64,000 nucleotides of DNA from Xanthomarina sp. F1114 (GCF_026410255.1 NZ_JAPMLL010000010.1:99426-163425); one strand, 5' to 3'; numbered from the stretch's first letter, positions 37,382-46,849 are shown. Numbers and translations are program-made. Notes: a model not told the origin generated them from the sequence alone.

Positions 37382-38131
37382 TTAAAAAGCGTTTACTATG
37401 GCATAAAAGTCTTCAGCCTTAAGCGCTGCTCCTCCAATTAAGCCTCCGTCTACATCTGGTTTAGAAAAAATTTCTTTTGCATTACCCGGCTTTACGCTAC
37501 CTCCATACAAAATAGACACAGAGTTTGCGGTTTCCTGTCCATACTTTTTAGCCAAGGTTTCTCTAATAAACGCATGCATATCTTGAGCTTGTTCTGGACT
37601 AGCTGTTTCACCAGTTCCTATAGCCCAAACAGGCTCATAAGCCAGTACAATTTGTTCAAAAGCACTTGCTTTTAAATGAAATAAAGCTTTTTTAATTTGA
37701 TTCTCGACAATTGATTCATGCTTGTCTGACTTTCTATCGGCTAATTCCTCACCGAAACAAAAAATAACACGCATCTTATTTGCTAATGCAGCATCTACTT
37801 TTTTTGCTAACAATTCATCGGTTTCATTAAAATAAGCACGACGTTCGCTATGACCCAAAATAACCGTTTGCACTCCAACACTTTTAAGCATTTCTGCACT
37901 AACTTCTCCCGTATAAGCTCCAGATTCAGCAAAGTGCATATTTTGAGCAATAACTTCAATCTCCAAACCTTTTAACGCTTCAAAAGCAGCTGAAAGATTA
38001 GTAAAAGTTGGGGCAATCATTACCTCAGCATCCGAAGTTTGAGATTGCTTTTTTAATTCGGTTATTAATGATTGTGTTTGTACCAAATCATTATTCATTT
38101 TCCAGTTTCCTGCAACGATATGTTTTCTCAT
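37382..38131 (-). CDS. tpiA: Triose-phosphate isomerase
   Basis: A 249-residue TIM from the ATG at 38131, MRKHIVAGNWKMNNDLVQTQ. An upstream in-frame ATG at 38158 belongs to a REP-like hairpin and is not the native start. Catalytic Lys sits in GNWKMN, the electrophilic His in ILGHSERR, the catalytic Glu in AYEPVWAIGTG, and the phosphate loop in ILYGGSVKPGNA. It interconverts dihydroxyacetone phosphate and glyceraldehyde 3-phosphate. Confidence 0.95.
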   Translation of the reverse strand: MRKHIVAGNWKMNNDLVQTQSLITELKKQSQTSDAEVMIAPTFTNLSAAFEALKGLEIEVIAQNMHFAESGAYTGEVSAEMLKSVGVQTVILGHSERRAYFNETDELLAKKVDAALANKMRVIFCFGEELADRKSDKHESIVENQIKKALFHLKASAFEQIVLAYEPVWAIGTGETASPEQAQDMHAFIRETLAKKYGQETANSVSILYGGSVKPGNAKEIFSKPDVDGGLIGGAALKAEDFYAIVNAF

Positions 38132-38134
38132 CTC

Positions 38135-38158
38135 TAAGCCTGCGAAAGCAGGTGTCAT
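38135..38158. repeat. REP-like palindrome in the tpiA leader
   Basis: CCTGCGAAAGCAGG (38139-38152) is a perfect 5-bp stem with a GAAA tetraloop, flanked by TAAG and TGTCAT. Read in the minus frame it gives MTPAFAG, the peptide spelled by the widespread TCATTCCTGCGAAAGCAGGAAT class of interspersed repeats. Only one copy was found in the window. Confidence 0.6.
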
Positions 38159-38222
38159 TTAATTAATAATAATTTTTAAAGCGCTATAAATACTATTTAA
38201 GAGTCTTTATTTTTTTAGCCTA

Positions 38223-39299
38223 TTACTCTAACTTTACCTTAGGATCTAGCCAAGCATAAATTATATCTACAAAAATATTAATTATTATAAAGAGTAGGGC
38301 AATAATTAACACAGAACCCATAATTACAGGTAAATCTAATGTGTTTAAAGCATTTACAATTTCTTTACCTAATCCATTCCACCCGAAGATATATTCTACA
38401 AAAACAGCTCCAGCTAACATAGAGGCAAACCAACCTGAAATAGCTGTAACCACGGGATTTAAAGAGTTTTTTATAGCGTGTTTTCTAATAATTTGAAACT
38501 CGCTTAACCCTTTTGCTCTAGCTGTTCTAATATAATCCTGATTAAAAACTTCCAATAAAGAGTTTCGCATGAGCTGAATAACAACTGCCAAAGGTCTTAT
38601 TCCTAAAACAATTGCTGGAAGAATTAAATTTTTCCATTGAATATGCATGGCTTCTCCATAATCGTCTAATTCGTATAGGCTTCCTGTCATTTCTAAATTG
38701 GTGTACTCATGAAGCACAAAACCAAACAGCCAAGCAAATAAAATAGCACTAAAAAAAGATGGCACACTCATGCCAACCGTACTCACTATTTGAATTAACT
38801 TATCCAACCAAGTATCTTTATATAAAGCTGAAATTACACCAAAAATCAAGCCTATAAAAAGTGCAATGCAAATAGCACTTACTGCTAAAACAAAAGTATT
38901 TGGAAGGGTTTCTGCTAAAACCTGACTTACTTTCTTTCCTTGTTTGGTGAACGACTCTCTCAGGTATGGAAATTTTAAAACTGTGGTCGAATTTCCTATA
39001 GAGAACAAAGAAGTAGCCGTATATTTTCCATCTTTTAAATAGGTGTAATCTGTCTCCAATTTTGAATGGAACGAAATGGGTGACAAATCGTTTAGATAAT
39101 AAAAATACTGTGTACTTATTGGTTTATCAAAACCGTATTTATGTTTAACAAGTGCTAATTGCGTGCTATCTTCATTTTGACCAAGCATCATTTGAGCTGG
39201 ATCTCCAGGTAGAACATTAAATAAAAAGAATATCACAGTTACCACTCCAAATAAAGTGAGTAAAGCATAAAAGATTTTATTTAAAAGATAGCTGAACAG
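38223..39299 (-). CDS. ABC transporter permease, DppB/OppB type
   Basis: A 358-residue permease of the peptide/nickel family if started at the CTG at 39297-39299 (FSYLLNKIFYALLTLF then GVVTVIFFLFNVLPGDPAQM). The only later start is GTG at 39245, which would cut most of the first membrane helix. The frame is open upstream to a stop in the preceding gene, and no ATG, GTG or TTG exists before 39245. The EAA-loop-like GLSEFQIIRKHAIKNSL and C-terminal membrane segments are normal. It has an unusually long periplasmic loop (about residues 65-130). Its partner permease, ATPase and binding protein are not in the window. It follows the BT_3928 gene directly. Confidence 0.85.
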   Translation of the reverse strand: MFSYLLNKIFYALLTLFGVVTVIFFLFNVLPGDPAQMMLGQNEDSTQLALVKHKYGFDKPISTQYFYYLNDLSPISFHSKLETDYTYLKDGKYTATSLFSIGNSTTVLKFPYLRESFTKQGKKVSQVLAETLPNTFVLAVSAICIALFIGLIFGVISALYKDTWLDKLIQIVSTVGMSVPSFFSAILFAWLFGFVLHEYTNLEMTGSLYELDDYGEAMHIQWKNLILPAIVLGIRPLAVVIQLMRNSLLEVFNQDYIRTARAKGLSEFQIIRKHAIKNSLNPVVTAISGWFASMLAGAVFVEYIFGWNGLGKEIVNALNTLDLPVIMGSVLIIALLFIIINIFVDIIYAWLDPKVKLE

Positions 39300-39300
39300 A

Positions 39301-40611
39301 TTATTCTTTCTTTAAAGTAACTTCAATGATGGCATCAAAATCCATAACACCTCTTTCTCTAATAACAGTTGTGTCTTTTACGATATTAACCGACTCAATT
39401 AGTTCTGGAGCAATTTGATCTACATAAGACTTTTCGTGTGTTTCGCCATCGACAAGATAGAGTATATTTTCTTCAACAACTTTTTCTTTTAACGGTTCAG
39501 CTTCGCGTTCTACTTCAGGTAGATCCATAGACTCCAAGTCGTTCCAATGTACTTTTTGAACAACAGTACCCTTTTCTATTTTCAAAATTCCAGGACTAGA
39601 ACGTACAATGGTTTTTATAGCTTTCTCATCACAAAGGAAAAAGTCGAAATTAAGATTGTACTGTTCTTTGATATATTGTTTAGCCTCATCGCCAGAAGCT
39701 GTTAATCCAATAACTGTATATCCATTTTTCAATGCTTTATCTGAAAAAGCTGTCAGTTTTGCAACCCCTTCTTTTTCAGCTGTATCTAAATTGTACATAG
39801 CTATTAAAATCAGATGCTTTTTGTTTAAATAATATTCTGTTAGATCTTCATCGTCTGTTTCAATAGAAAAATCTTTTACAGGAGGATCATATCCTTCATC
39901 AATAATTTTAGTTTCAACACCAACATATTCGCCATCAACCTCTGGATAACTACCGTCTGTAACAAATTCTTTGTCTTTTCCATCTACATTTAATGTCCAG
40001 GTAAATTGCTGTACAGGTTTTGGTGCATCTTCCGGGATAGTCATCCCTTCCATGATATTTTTACCAACGGCATAAGCTCTAAAATCTATAGACGGTAAAT
40101 GCATTAAAACATGATAACCAAACCATAAACAAGCAATAAAACTAAGTAAAGCTACTACTGTCAATCCTAATCTACTAAAGATAGGTTTTATGTGTTTAAC
40201 ACCTATAAATAAAATTAAAATAAGAACAAGTAAAATAACATCTTTTGTAAAACTTTCCCATGGAGTTAGTGGAATAGCATCTCCAAAACAGCCACAGTCT
40301 TTCACTTTTTCAAAGTAAGCCGAATAGAATGTTAGGAAGGTAAAAAAGACAATCATTCCTAATAAACTCCAAACTGTAAATTTTGGTTTGTACCCTATTA
40401 ATAAGAAGATCCCTAAGATTACTTCAAAAATTACCACAATAACTGAAATAGCTAAAGAATAAGGTTCTAAAAATGTAATATTGAGTACATCTGCACTAAA
40501 ATACTCTTGTAGTTTGTACGAAAACCCTAAAGGGTCATTAAGTTTTACAAATCCAGAGATGATAAATAAAACGCCTACTAAAACTCTACTAATGTTTACT
40601 ATGTATTTCAT
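39301..40611 (-). CDS. BT_3928 family protein: DoxX-like membrane domain plus thioredoxin-like domain
   Basis: A 436-residue protein. Residues 1-145 hold a four-helix DoxX/MauE-like membrane domain (RVLVGVLFIISGFVKLNDPL, then CFGDAIPLTPWESFTKDVIL with a Cys pair in KDCGCFG). A central helix follows at about 150-170. Residues about 255-360 form a thioredoxin-like alpha/beta fold (NKKHLILIAMYNLDTAEKEG, GYTVIGLTASGDEA), but without a CxxC active site. The combination is the BT_3928 family of Bacteroidota, function unknown, possibly thiol/disulfide handling in the envelope. It sits between the DUF1599 gene and the ABC permease gene. Confidence 0.87.
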   Translation of the reverse strand: MKYIVNISRVLVGVLFIISGFVKLNDPLGFSYKLQEYFSADVLNITFLEPYSLAISVIVVIFEVILGIFLLIGYKPKFTVWSLLGMIVFFTFLTFYSAYFEKVKDCGCFGDAIPLTPWESFTKDVILLVLILILFIGVKHIKPIFSRLGLTVVALLSFIACLWFGYHVLMHLPSIDFRAYAVGKNIMEGMTIPEDAPKPVQQFTWTLNVDGKDKEFVTDGSYPEVDGEYVGVETKIIDEGYDPPVKDFSIETDDEDLTEYYLNKKHLILIAMYNLDTAEKEGVAKLTAFSDKALKNGYTVIGLTASGDEAKQYIKEQYNLNFDFFLCDEKAIKTIVRSSPGILKIEKGTVVQKVHWNDLESMDLPEVEREAEPLKEKVVEENILYLVDGETHEKSYVDQIAPELIESVNIVKDTTVIRERGVMDFDAIIEVTLKKE

Positions 40612-40652
40612 GGTATTAATTTACATTCCTTAAATAACAGGAATCTTTTTAT

Positions 40653-41198
40653 TTATTTTTTTATTTCATTTAAATGAATTAAAGCAAAAACTGCATAATT
40701 TACCATATCTTGATAATTAGCATCAATCCCTTCGCTAACCAAGGTTTTTCCCTGGTTGTCTTCAATTTGCTTGACACGCAATAACTTTTGCAAGATTAAA
40801 TCGGTTAGACTACTTACTCGCATATCTCGCCAGGCTTCGCCATAATCATGGTTCTTATCCATCATAAGTTGCTTTGTAATGGCTACTTTTTCATCGTACA
40901 ATTTAGTCGCTTCATCAACCGATAAATCTGGTTGTTCTACAACACCTTTATCTAATTGAATTAGAGCCATGACGCTATAGTTTATAATCCCTACAAACTC
41001 GCTTTCCTGACCTTCATTTACTCTTTGAATTTCATTTTGCTGCAAACCACGAATACGTTGTGCTTTTATAAAAATTTGATCGGTAAGCGACGGCAAACGT
41101 AAAATGCGCCAAGCACTTCCGTAGTCTTTCATTTTTTTAGTAAATAAATCCCTACATGTTTTAATAACTGCGTCGTATTGTTTTGAGGTGTCTTGCAT
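40653..41198 (-). CDS. DUF1599 protein with two DUF1599 repeats
   Basis: A 181-residue protein made of two similar halves, residues about 8-90 and 105-178. Matching segments are KMKDYGSAWRILRLPSLTDQ against KNHDYGEAWRDMRVSSLTDL, and IFIKAQRIRGLQ against ILQKLLRVKQIE. DUF1599 is grouped with nucleotide-modification-associated and MazG-like helical folds in some domain databases, but biochemistry is unknown. It is the first minus-strand gene of the run that ends with clpS, and is divergent from folP. Confidence 0.88.
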   Translation of the reverse strand: MQDTSKQYDAVIKTCRDLFTKKMKDYGSAWRILRLPSLTDQIFIKAQRIRGLQQNEIQRVNEGQESEFVGIINYSVMALIQLDKGVVEQPDLSVDEATKLYDEKVAITKQLMMDKNHDYGEAWRDMRVSSLTDLILQKLLRVKQIEDNQGKTLVSEGIDANYQDMVNYAVFALIHLNEIKK

Positions 41199-41318
41199 GA
41201 ATTAAAATGAATTTTGCGTAAATTTCGCATAAATAGTTAAGAGTTCAAAGTTCTATAATCAAAGTTTCGTTTCTTTGTTGAACTTTAAAACAATGAATCT
41301 TAAATTTTAACTCTTTTT

Positions 41319-42143
41319 ATGACCATAAACTGCAAAGGTGAGCTCATTGACCTATCGACTCCAAAAGTTATGGGTATCTTAAATCTGACTCCAGATTCAT
41401 TTTATGATGGCGGGAAATACAAAAACGAAAGCGAAATCCTGTCTCAGGTTTACACCATGTTAAAACACGGAGCCACTTTTATAGATATTGGAGCATACAG
41501 TTCTAGACCAGACGCCAATCATATTAGCGAGTTGGAAGAATTAAACCGCTTATTACCTATGGTTTCTATAATTCTAAAAGAATTTCCTGATACCATAATT
41601 TCTATCGACACTTTTAGAAGTCAAGTTGCAAAACAAGCTATTGAGTCTGGAGCAGCTATAGTTAATGATATTTCTGCTGGAAAATTAGATCAAAATATGT
41701 TGAATACGGTTGCAAAACTTCAAGTGCCTTTTATAATGATGCATATGAAAGGCACGCCACAAAACATGAAACAACAGACTTCTTACAAAAATTTGATAAA
41801 AGAGGTTTTATTTTATTTTTCTGAAAGAATAGATCAGGCAAGAGCTCTTGGAATAGTAGATATAATTGTAGATCCAGGATTTGGGTTTGCAAAAACCAAA
41901 GAGCAAAGCTTCGAAATTTTAAAGCATTTAGAACTTTTTAAAATGCTTGACAAACCTATTCTATCTGGGGTTTCTAGAAAATCTATGATTTATAAAACTT
42001 TAGAAAACTCCCCTAAAGAAGCATTAAATGGCACCACAGTTTTAAATACAATTGCTTTACAGAAAGGAACTTCAATTTTACGGGTTCACGATGTTAAAGA
42101 AGCTGTAGAATGCATTAAACTTTTACAACAATTAAAATCTTAA
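41319..42143 (+). CDS. folP: Dihydropteroate synthase
   Basis: A 274-residue TIM barrel. The pterin-binding N-terminal block is VMGILNLTPDSFYDGGKY, followed by DIGAYSSRPDANHISE, SIDTFRSQVAKQAIESGAAI, IVDPGFGFAKTKEQSF and GVSRKSMI. It condenses p-aminobenzoate with hydroxymethyl-dihydropterin pyrophosphate in folate synthesis and is the sulfonamide target. A lipoprotein gene begins two bases after its stop codon and the diadenylate cyclase gene follows, so the three form a probable operon. Confidence 0.95.
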   Translation: MTINCKGELIDLSTPKVMGILNLTPDSFYDGGKYKNESEILSQVYTMLKHGATFIDIGAYSSRPDANHISELEELNRLLPMVSIILKEFPDTIISIDTFRSQVAKQAIESGAAIVNDISAGKLDQNMLNTVAKLQVPFIMMHMKGTPQNMKQQTSYKNLIKEVLFYFSERIDQARALGIVDIIVDPGFGFAKTKEQSFEILKHLELFKMLDKPILSGVSRKSMIYKTLENSPKEALNGTTVLNTIALQKGTSILRVHDVKEAVECIKLLQQLKS

Positions 42144-42145
42144 CA

Positions 42146-42811
42146 ATGAAATATCTTCAAATCTTAATCTTATTTTTATTCGTTTCTTGTAATAATGAAA
42201 AAGTGGTACAACTTCCAGAAATAGATCATTCTGAAATTTCAGAAATTTTAGATGTTTCTCCAGCCTATCTTTTTTACGATGAAACCCAAGAAGACCATAT
42301 AGAGCTCAACAGAAAATCTTTAATAATTACAACTAACTGGCTTGTTAATGTAGATAAGCGCTTAAGTTTAAAACAAGCTATTCCAAAAATAGTTTATTTA
42401 CAAGAGAAAAAGCGCAATTCCGAATTACATAAAAATGAGGATGCTAAAAACTATTATACCTGTCATAATACAAGTATTAATAACTTGGGGTTTATTGAGT
42501 TTACAAACGTTTTTTATGTCGAAAAACCAGCAGAAAATTTTGGTCTAGAATCCTACCAGTTTGCTATTGTTTTCCATGACCCTTCGAGAATTGAGGTGAA
42601 ATCCTCTGAAACGGAAAATAATTTTGAAACTTCCATAGAGTCATTCATACAGGACCTTAAAAATCTTGTTTCGCAAAGTGATAGTGGTAGCATGTTTCAT
42701 TTATATTTTAGCAAAGACCTCAGTTTTCAGGACTATATTAGTTTTAAATCAGCTTTAGATAAACTAAAAGACCAAAAGGTTATTATTATCAATGAAGAGT
42801 TCATTTTTTAA
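42146..42811 (+). CDS. Hypothetical lipoprotein between folP and the diadenylate cyclase gene
   Basis: A 221-residue protein starting MKYLQILILFLFVSCNNEKV, a short signal with lipobox VSC. The mature part is an alpha/beta-looking domain with no recognised motif (KNYYTCHNTSINNLGFIEFT, LVSQSDSGSMFHLYFSKDLS). The start ATG lies two bases past the folP stop, so translation is coupled to folP. Similar genes at this spot appear in related Bacteroidota, but the function is not known; the envelope location rules out a direct folate role. Confidence 0.75.
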   Translation: MKYLQILILFLFVSCNNEKVVQLPEIDHSEISEILDVSPAYLFYDETQEDHIELNRKSLIITTNWLVNVDKRLSLKQAIPKIVYLQEKKRNSELHKNEDAKNYYTCHNTSINNLGFIEFTNVFYVEKPAENFGLESYQFAIVFHDPSRIEVKSSETENNFETSIESFIQDLKNLVSQSDSGSMFHLYFSKDLSFQDYISFKSALDKLKDQKVIIINEEFIF

Positions 42812-42862
42812 TTAAGACATATTCTAAGGATATTTTTTTAAATTTACAAAAACCTCATTCCC

Positions 42863-43648
42863 TTGAAAATTTTTGATGACCTATTAAAATTTACAGTTAT
42901 AGATATAGTAGATGTGTTATTGGTAGCACTCCTACTCTACTATATTTACAAACTTGTTAAAGGTACTGTTGCTATCAACATCTTTATAGGAATTGTAATA
43001 ATTTACTTCATCTACCTCTTAACAGAAGCCTTAGAGATGAAAATGCTGAGTAAAATTCTAGGAGGTTTTATGAGTGTTGGTTTAATAGCCTTAATTGTAG
43101 TTTTTCAACAGGAAATTAGGAAATTCTTATTGATGGTTGGTTCTACAAATTTCAGCAAACGTCGTAAATTTTTAGGTAGATTTAATTTTCTAAAAACGGA
43201 AAGCAATACAGAAACAGATGTTGAAGCTATTATGGCTGCTTGTAACAAAATGTCAACCACTAAAACAGGAGCTTTAATTGTTTTTGAATGTAATAACAAT
43301 TTAGACTTTTTGGTAAATACGGGAGACGAAATGAGTATTAAAGTCACCAAACCAATTATAGAAAGTATCTTTTTTAAAAATAGTCCCTTGCATGATGGCG
43401 CAATTATTGTTGCTGAAAATATTGTAAAAGCTACTCGAGTAATTCTTCCTGTTAGTAACGAAAAGAACTTGCCGCAACGCTTTGGTTTAAGACATAGAGC
43501 AGCCGTTGGAATTACTGAAAAAACAGATGCTTTAGCACTAGTTGTGAGCGAAGAAACTGGACAAGTATCTTATTTTAAAGATGGCGAATTTATTATGTTT
43601 AAAGACACGCAAGAACTTATTGAGATTATTAAAAAAGATTTAGTTTAA
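42863..43648 (+). CDS. dacA: Diadenylate cyclase (CdaA/DacA type)
   Basis: A 261-residue protein with three N-terminal membrane helices (about residues 10-30, 38-55, 65-85) and a DAC domain: the DGA motif in PLHDGAIIVAENI near residue 175 and the RHR motif in RFGLRHRAAVGIT near residue 210. It makes cyclic di-AMP from two ATP. The only start codon consistent with family length is TTG at 42863; the first in-frame ATG falls inside the membrane region. It follows the lipoprotein gene by 51 bases and is the last gene of the folP unit. Confidence 0.93.
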   Translation: MKIFDDLLKFTVIDIVDVLLVALLLYYIYKLVKGTVAINIFIGIVIIYFIYLLTEALEMKMLSKILGGFMSVGLIALIVVFQQEIRKFLLMVGSTNFSKRRKFLGRFNFLKTESNTETDVEAIMAACNKMSTTKTGALIVFECNNNLDFLVNTGDEMSIKVTKPIIESIFFKNSPLHDGAIIVAENIVKATRVILPVSNEKNLPQRFGLRHRAAVGITEKTDALALVVSEETGQVSYFKDGEFIMFKDTQELIEIIKKDLV

Positions 43649-43689
43649 TGGTTTTATCTTCACGTTTTAGACCTAAAAACATCCCGCTA

Positions 43690-45453
43690 TTAAACAACCT
43701 CTTCTTTTAAAAACTGAACTTCGTATAGGTTTCTATAATAGCCATTTTCCTTTTTAAGCAATTCTTTATGGGTGCCTATTTCCACAATTTCTCCTGCATC
43801 CATAACCATAATCTTATCCGCTTTTTTAATGGTTGCTAATCTATGGGCAATTACAATAGAAGTTCTTCCTTTAGTAATTTTATAAGTAGCGTTTTGAATT
43901 AACTGTTCCGAATAAGAATCTACAGAGGAGGTTGCTTCATCTAAAACCAAAATACTTGGATTTGTTACGTAAGCTCTTAAAAATGATAATAATTGTCGTT
44001 GGCCGGAAGACAACATAGAACCACGTTCTTTTACATTATAATCATAGCCGTTTGGTAAACTCATTATAAAATCGTGAATACCAATATCTTTTGCAGCCTG
44101 TTCCACATCTTCTCTGTTTATAGCTGGATTATTTAAGGTTATATTATTTAGAATAGTATCTGCAAACATAAATACATCTTGTAAAACAACTGCAATTTGT
44201 GTTCTTAAAGAAGCCAACTTGATATCCTTTATATTGATGTTATCTATAAAAATTTCGCCTTTATTGATGTCGTAAAATCTATTTAACAAATTAATAATAG
44301 TGGATTTTCCAGCGCCAGTAGCACCAACAATAGCAACAGTTTCTCCGGCCTGTACTTCAAAAGAAATACCTTTTAAAACTTCTTCTTCCTCGATATAACT
44401 GAAGTGCACATTTTTAAAAGAAATATCTCCTTTAAACGATGATACATCCAAAGTTCCAAAATCGTCTATCTGAGAAGTAGTTTCAAGCACTCTAAAAACT
44501 CTTTTAGCAGCAACCATTCCCATTTGAAGCGTGTTAAATTTATCGGCTATTTGACGAAGCGGTCTAAATAGCATAGGAATCATCATAATAAATGCGGTCA
44601 AATCTCCCAGCGAAGCTGTCTGATCTACAACAACATTTAAACCTCCATACCAAGCAATAAGCCCAATGGTTATAGAAGACGACAGTTCGGCTATTGGAAA
44701 GAAAATAGAGTTGTACCAAACTGTTTTCAACCAGGCTTTTTTATGGCGTTCGTTTATTTTCTTAAACTTTTTGTACTCGGTATCTTCTCTGGTAAATAGC
44801 TGAAGGATTTTCATTCCAGTAATACGCTCTTGCACAAAGGAATTTAAGTTAGATACTTCGGTTCTAACTTCTTCGAAAGCACGTTTCATATATTTCTGAA
44901 AAACACGGGTGGCGTACAATACTAAAGGCAACATTAAGAACACAATGAGGCTTAACTCCCAATTCATATAAAGCATCACTATAGAAACGACTAACATGGT
45001 AAGTAAATCTCTAAAAATCATGAAGAAACCTGCACCAAATACATCGGCAATTCGCTCCATATCTGTAACTGCTCTTGTAATTAAAACACCAACTGAGGAG
45101 TTATCGAAGTATTTCATTCTAAACCTAATCATATGATCAAAAAGCTTAACCCGAATGTCTTTTACTACACTTTGCCCTAAAAATCCAGAATAATATATAA
45201 AGAGCAATTGACATAGAACTTCTGCTATTAAAAGTCCAGCCATAATAAGTATGTAAGGCAGAAAACCATCTAAGGTTTTTGTTACAATATTATTATCTAT
45301 AGCTTGTTGTAAAACATAAGGTCTTACCGCTCCAAATATGGCTAGTAATACCACGGCAAAAAGCACACCAATAAACACAGCTCTATAAGGTTTTACAAAC
45401 TTAAAAAGTTTTTTAAATAAGGTGATTTCTAGTATGGACTCTATTTTACTCAT
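43690..45453 (-). CDS. ABC exporter with fused permease and ATPase (MsbA-like)
   Basis: A 587-residue half-transporter. Six membrane helices occupy residues 1-320. The ATPase part carries Walker A GATGAGKST near residue 380, the ABC signature in MLSSGQRQLLSFLRAY, Walker B in SILVLDEATSSVDS, and the H-loop in VIAHRLATIKKAD. It would act as a homodimer or heterodimer exporting lipids, lipid A or drugs. It follows truA by 38 bases on the same strand. Confidence 0.92.
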   Translation of the reverse strand: MSKIESILEITLFKKLFKFVKPYRAVFIGVLFAVVLLAIFGAVRPYVLQQAIDNNIVTKTLDGFLPYILIMAGLLIAEVLCQLLFIYYSGFLGQSVVKDIRVKLFDHMIRFRMKYFDNSSVGVLITRAVTDMERIADVFGAGFFMIFRDLLTMLVVSIVMLYMNWELSLIVFLMLPLVLYATRVFQKYMKRAFEEVRTEVSNLNSFVQERITGMKILQLFTREDTEYKKFKKINERHKKAWLKTVWYNSIFFPIAELSSSITIGLIAWYGGLNVVVDQTASLGDLTAFIMMIPMLFRPLRQIADKFNTLQMGMVAAKRVFRVLETTSQIDDFGTLDVSSFKGDISFKNVHFSYIEEEEVLKGISFEVQAGETVAIVGATGAGKSTIINLLNRFYDINKGEIFIDNINIKDIKLASLRTQIAVVLQDVFMFADTILNNITLNNPAINREDVEQAAKDIGIHDFIMSLPNGYDYNVKERGSMLSSGQRQLLSFLRAYVTNPSILVLDEATSSVDSYSEQLIQNATYKITKGRTSIVIAHRLATIKKADKIMVMDAGEIVEIGTHKELLKKENGYYRNLYEVQFLKEEVV

Positions 45454-45491
45454 GTCTATTTATCAAAGAGGTGGGCACCACTTTTATATTC

Positions 45492-46235
45492 TTATAATTT
45501 AATAGTTTCTGGATAGACCACTTCTGTTAGGTATAATCCATGTGCTGGAACAGAAAAACCTGCTTTGCTCCTACTTTTGGAAGTTATGATAGTATGTAAA
45601 TCTTCTACTTCAAGTTTTCCTAAGCCAATACTTATTAAAGTTCCAACAATAGCTCGAACCATATTTCTTAAAAATCTATCTGCTTTAATATAAAACTGTA
45701 GTTCATTTTCTGTTAAGTGCCATTTGGCTTCCATAATATCACAATTATACGTATTTACATCGGTTTTCGTTTTAGAAAAGCATTGAAAATCCTTATACTC
45801 AAATAGTATTTTGGTAGCTTCTTTCATTTTAATTAAATTTAAATCCTGTTTTAAATAATAAGATTCATCATAATTAAAAACGTCCTTTTTTAAAGAAATC
45901 CTATACAAATAAGCACGACTAATAGCATGAAATCTGGCATGAGCATCTGGCTTTACCTTAAATATATCTTGAACCGAAATATCTTTTGGCAAAAAAGAAT
46001 TTAGCTTATAGAGTAAATCATTTATTTGAAATAATATTTCCGTATCAAAATGAGCAAACATTTTTTTGGCATGCACTCCTGCATCTGTTCTCCCCGCTCC
46101 AACTATAGCCGTTCTACTATTTAAAAGCGTTGACAAAGATTTCTCCACAACTTCCTGTACAGAAATTGCATTGGGCTGATTTTGCCAACCATGATAATCT
46201 TTTCCATTGTATGAAAGCTCTATAAAATATCTCAA
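45492..46235 (-). CDS. truA: tRNA pseudouridine38-40 synthase
   Basis: A 247-residue pseudouridine synthase. YNGKDYHGWQNQPN lies at the N-terminus, the catalytic Asp is in VGAGRTDAGVHAKKMFAHFD, and FLRNMVRAIVGTLISIG is the conserved C-terminal block. It modifies U38-U40 of the tRNA anticodon arm. TATCTTTG at 46261-46268 on the minus strand is a -7 element 25 bases before the ATG, with TTTG slightly too far upstream (24 bases) for the normal spacing. Confidence 0.95.
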   Translation of the reverse strand: MRYFIELSYNGKDYHGWQNQPNAISVQEVVEKSLSTLLNSRTAIVGAGRTDAGVHAKKMFAHFDTEILFQINDLLYKLNSFLPKDISVQDIFKVKPDAHARFHAISRAYLYRISLKKDVFNYDESYYLKQDLNLIKMKEATKILFEYKDFQCFSKTKTDVNTYNCDIMEAKWHLTENELQFYIKADRFLRNMVRAIVGTLISIGLGKLEVEDLHTIITSKSRSKAGFSVPAHGLYLTEVVYPETIKL

Positions 46236-46354
46236 GGGATAACACTATTTTTGTAAAAAACAAAGATAGAATTTTAATCTTTCTTGAAGTTTCAAAATAA
46301 AGTTAAATAAAAAATGGAACTCAAGTTCTGGAGCCATATATATAAGTAATTAAC

Positions 46355-46849
46355 ATGAAAAAAATACTTCTACTTTCCGACACACATAGTTATATAGACG
46401 ATGCCATTTTAAATCATGTAAAACAAGCTGATGAAGTTTGGCATGCCGGAGATATTGGCGATTTAAATGTAACTAACCAAATAAAAAAATTAAAACCCCT
46501 GAAAGCTGTTTTTGGCAATATTGATGGTCATGAAGCTAGAGCTGAATTCCCAGAAAATAATAGGTTTATTTGCGAAAATGTGGATGTTTGGATTACGCAT
46601 ATTGGGGGTTATCCTAATAGATATGATTTAAGAATTAGGGAAGACTTAAAAAAGAACCCTCCAGATTTGTTTATTTGTGGCCATTCGCATATTCTAAAAG
46701 TTATGCCAGACAAGAAACTAAACTTATTACATATGAATCCTGGAGCAGTTGGAAAATATGGTTTTCATAAAGTAAGAACCATGTTAAGGTTTATAATTGA
46801 CGGTAGTAATATTAGAGATTTAGAGGTTATTGAATTTGAATCTAGATAA
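46355..46849 (+). CDS. YfcE/MJ0936-type metallophosphoesterase
   Basis: A 164-residue calcineurin-like phosphoesterase. Metal-binding motifs are LLSDTHSYIDD (residues 5-15), WHAGDIGD, VFGNIDGHEAR, ITHIGGYP and CGHSHILK. It hydrolyses phosphodiesters, probably on nucleotides or a nucleic acid end; the true substrate is unknown. It is divergent from truA and convergent with the DUF4293 gene. Confidence 0.92.
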   Translation: MKKILLLSDTHSYIDDAILNHVKQADEVWHAGDIGDLNVTNQIKKLKPLKAVFGNIDGHEARAEFPENNRFICENVDVWITHIGGYPNRYDLRIREDLKKNPPDLFICGHSHILKVMPDKKLNLLHMNPGAVGKYGFHKVRTMLRFIIDGSNIRDLEVIEFESR

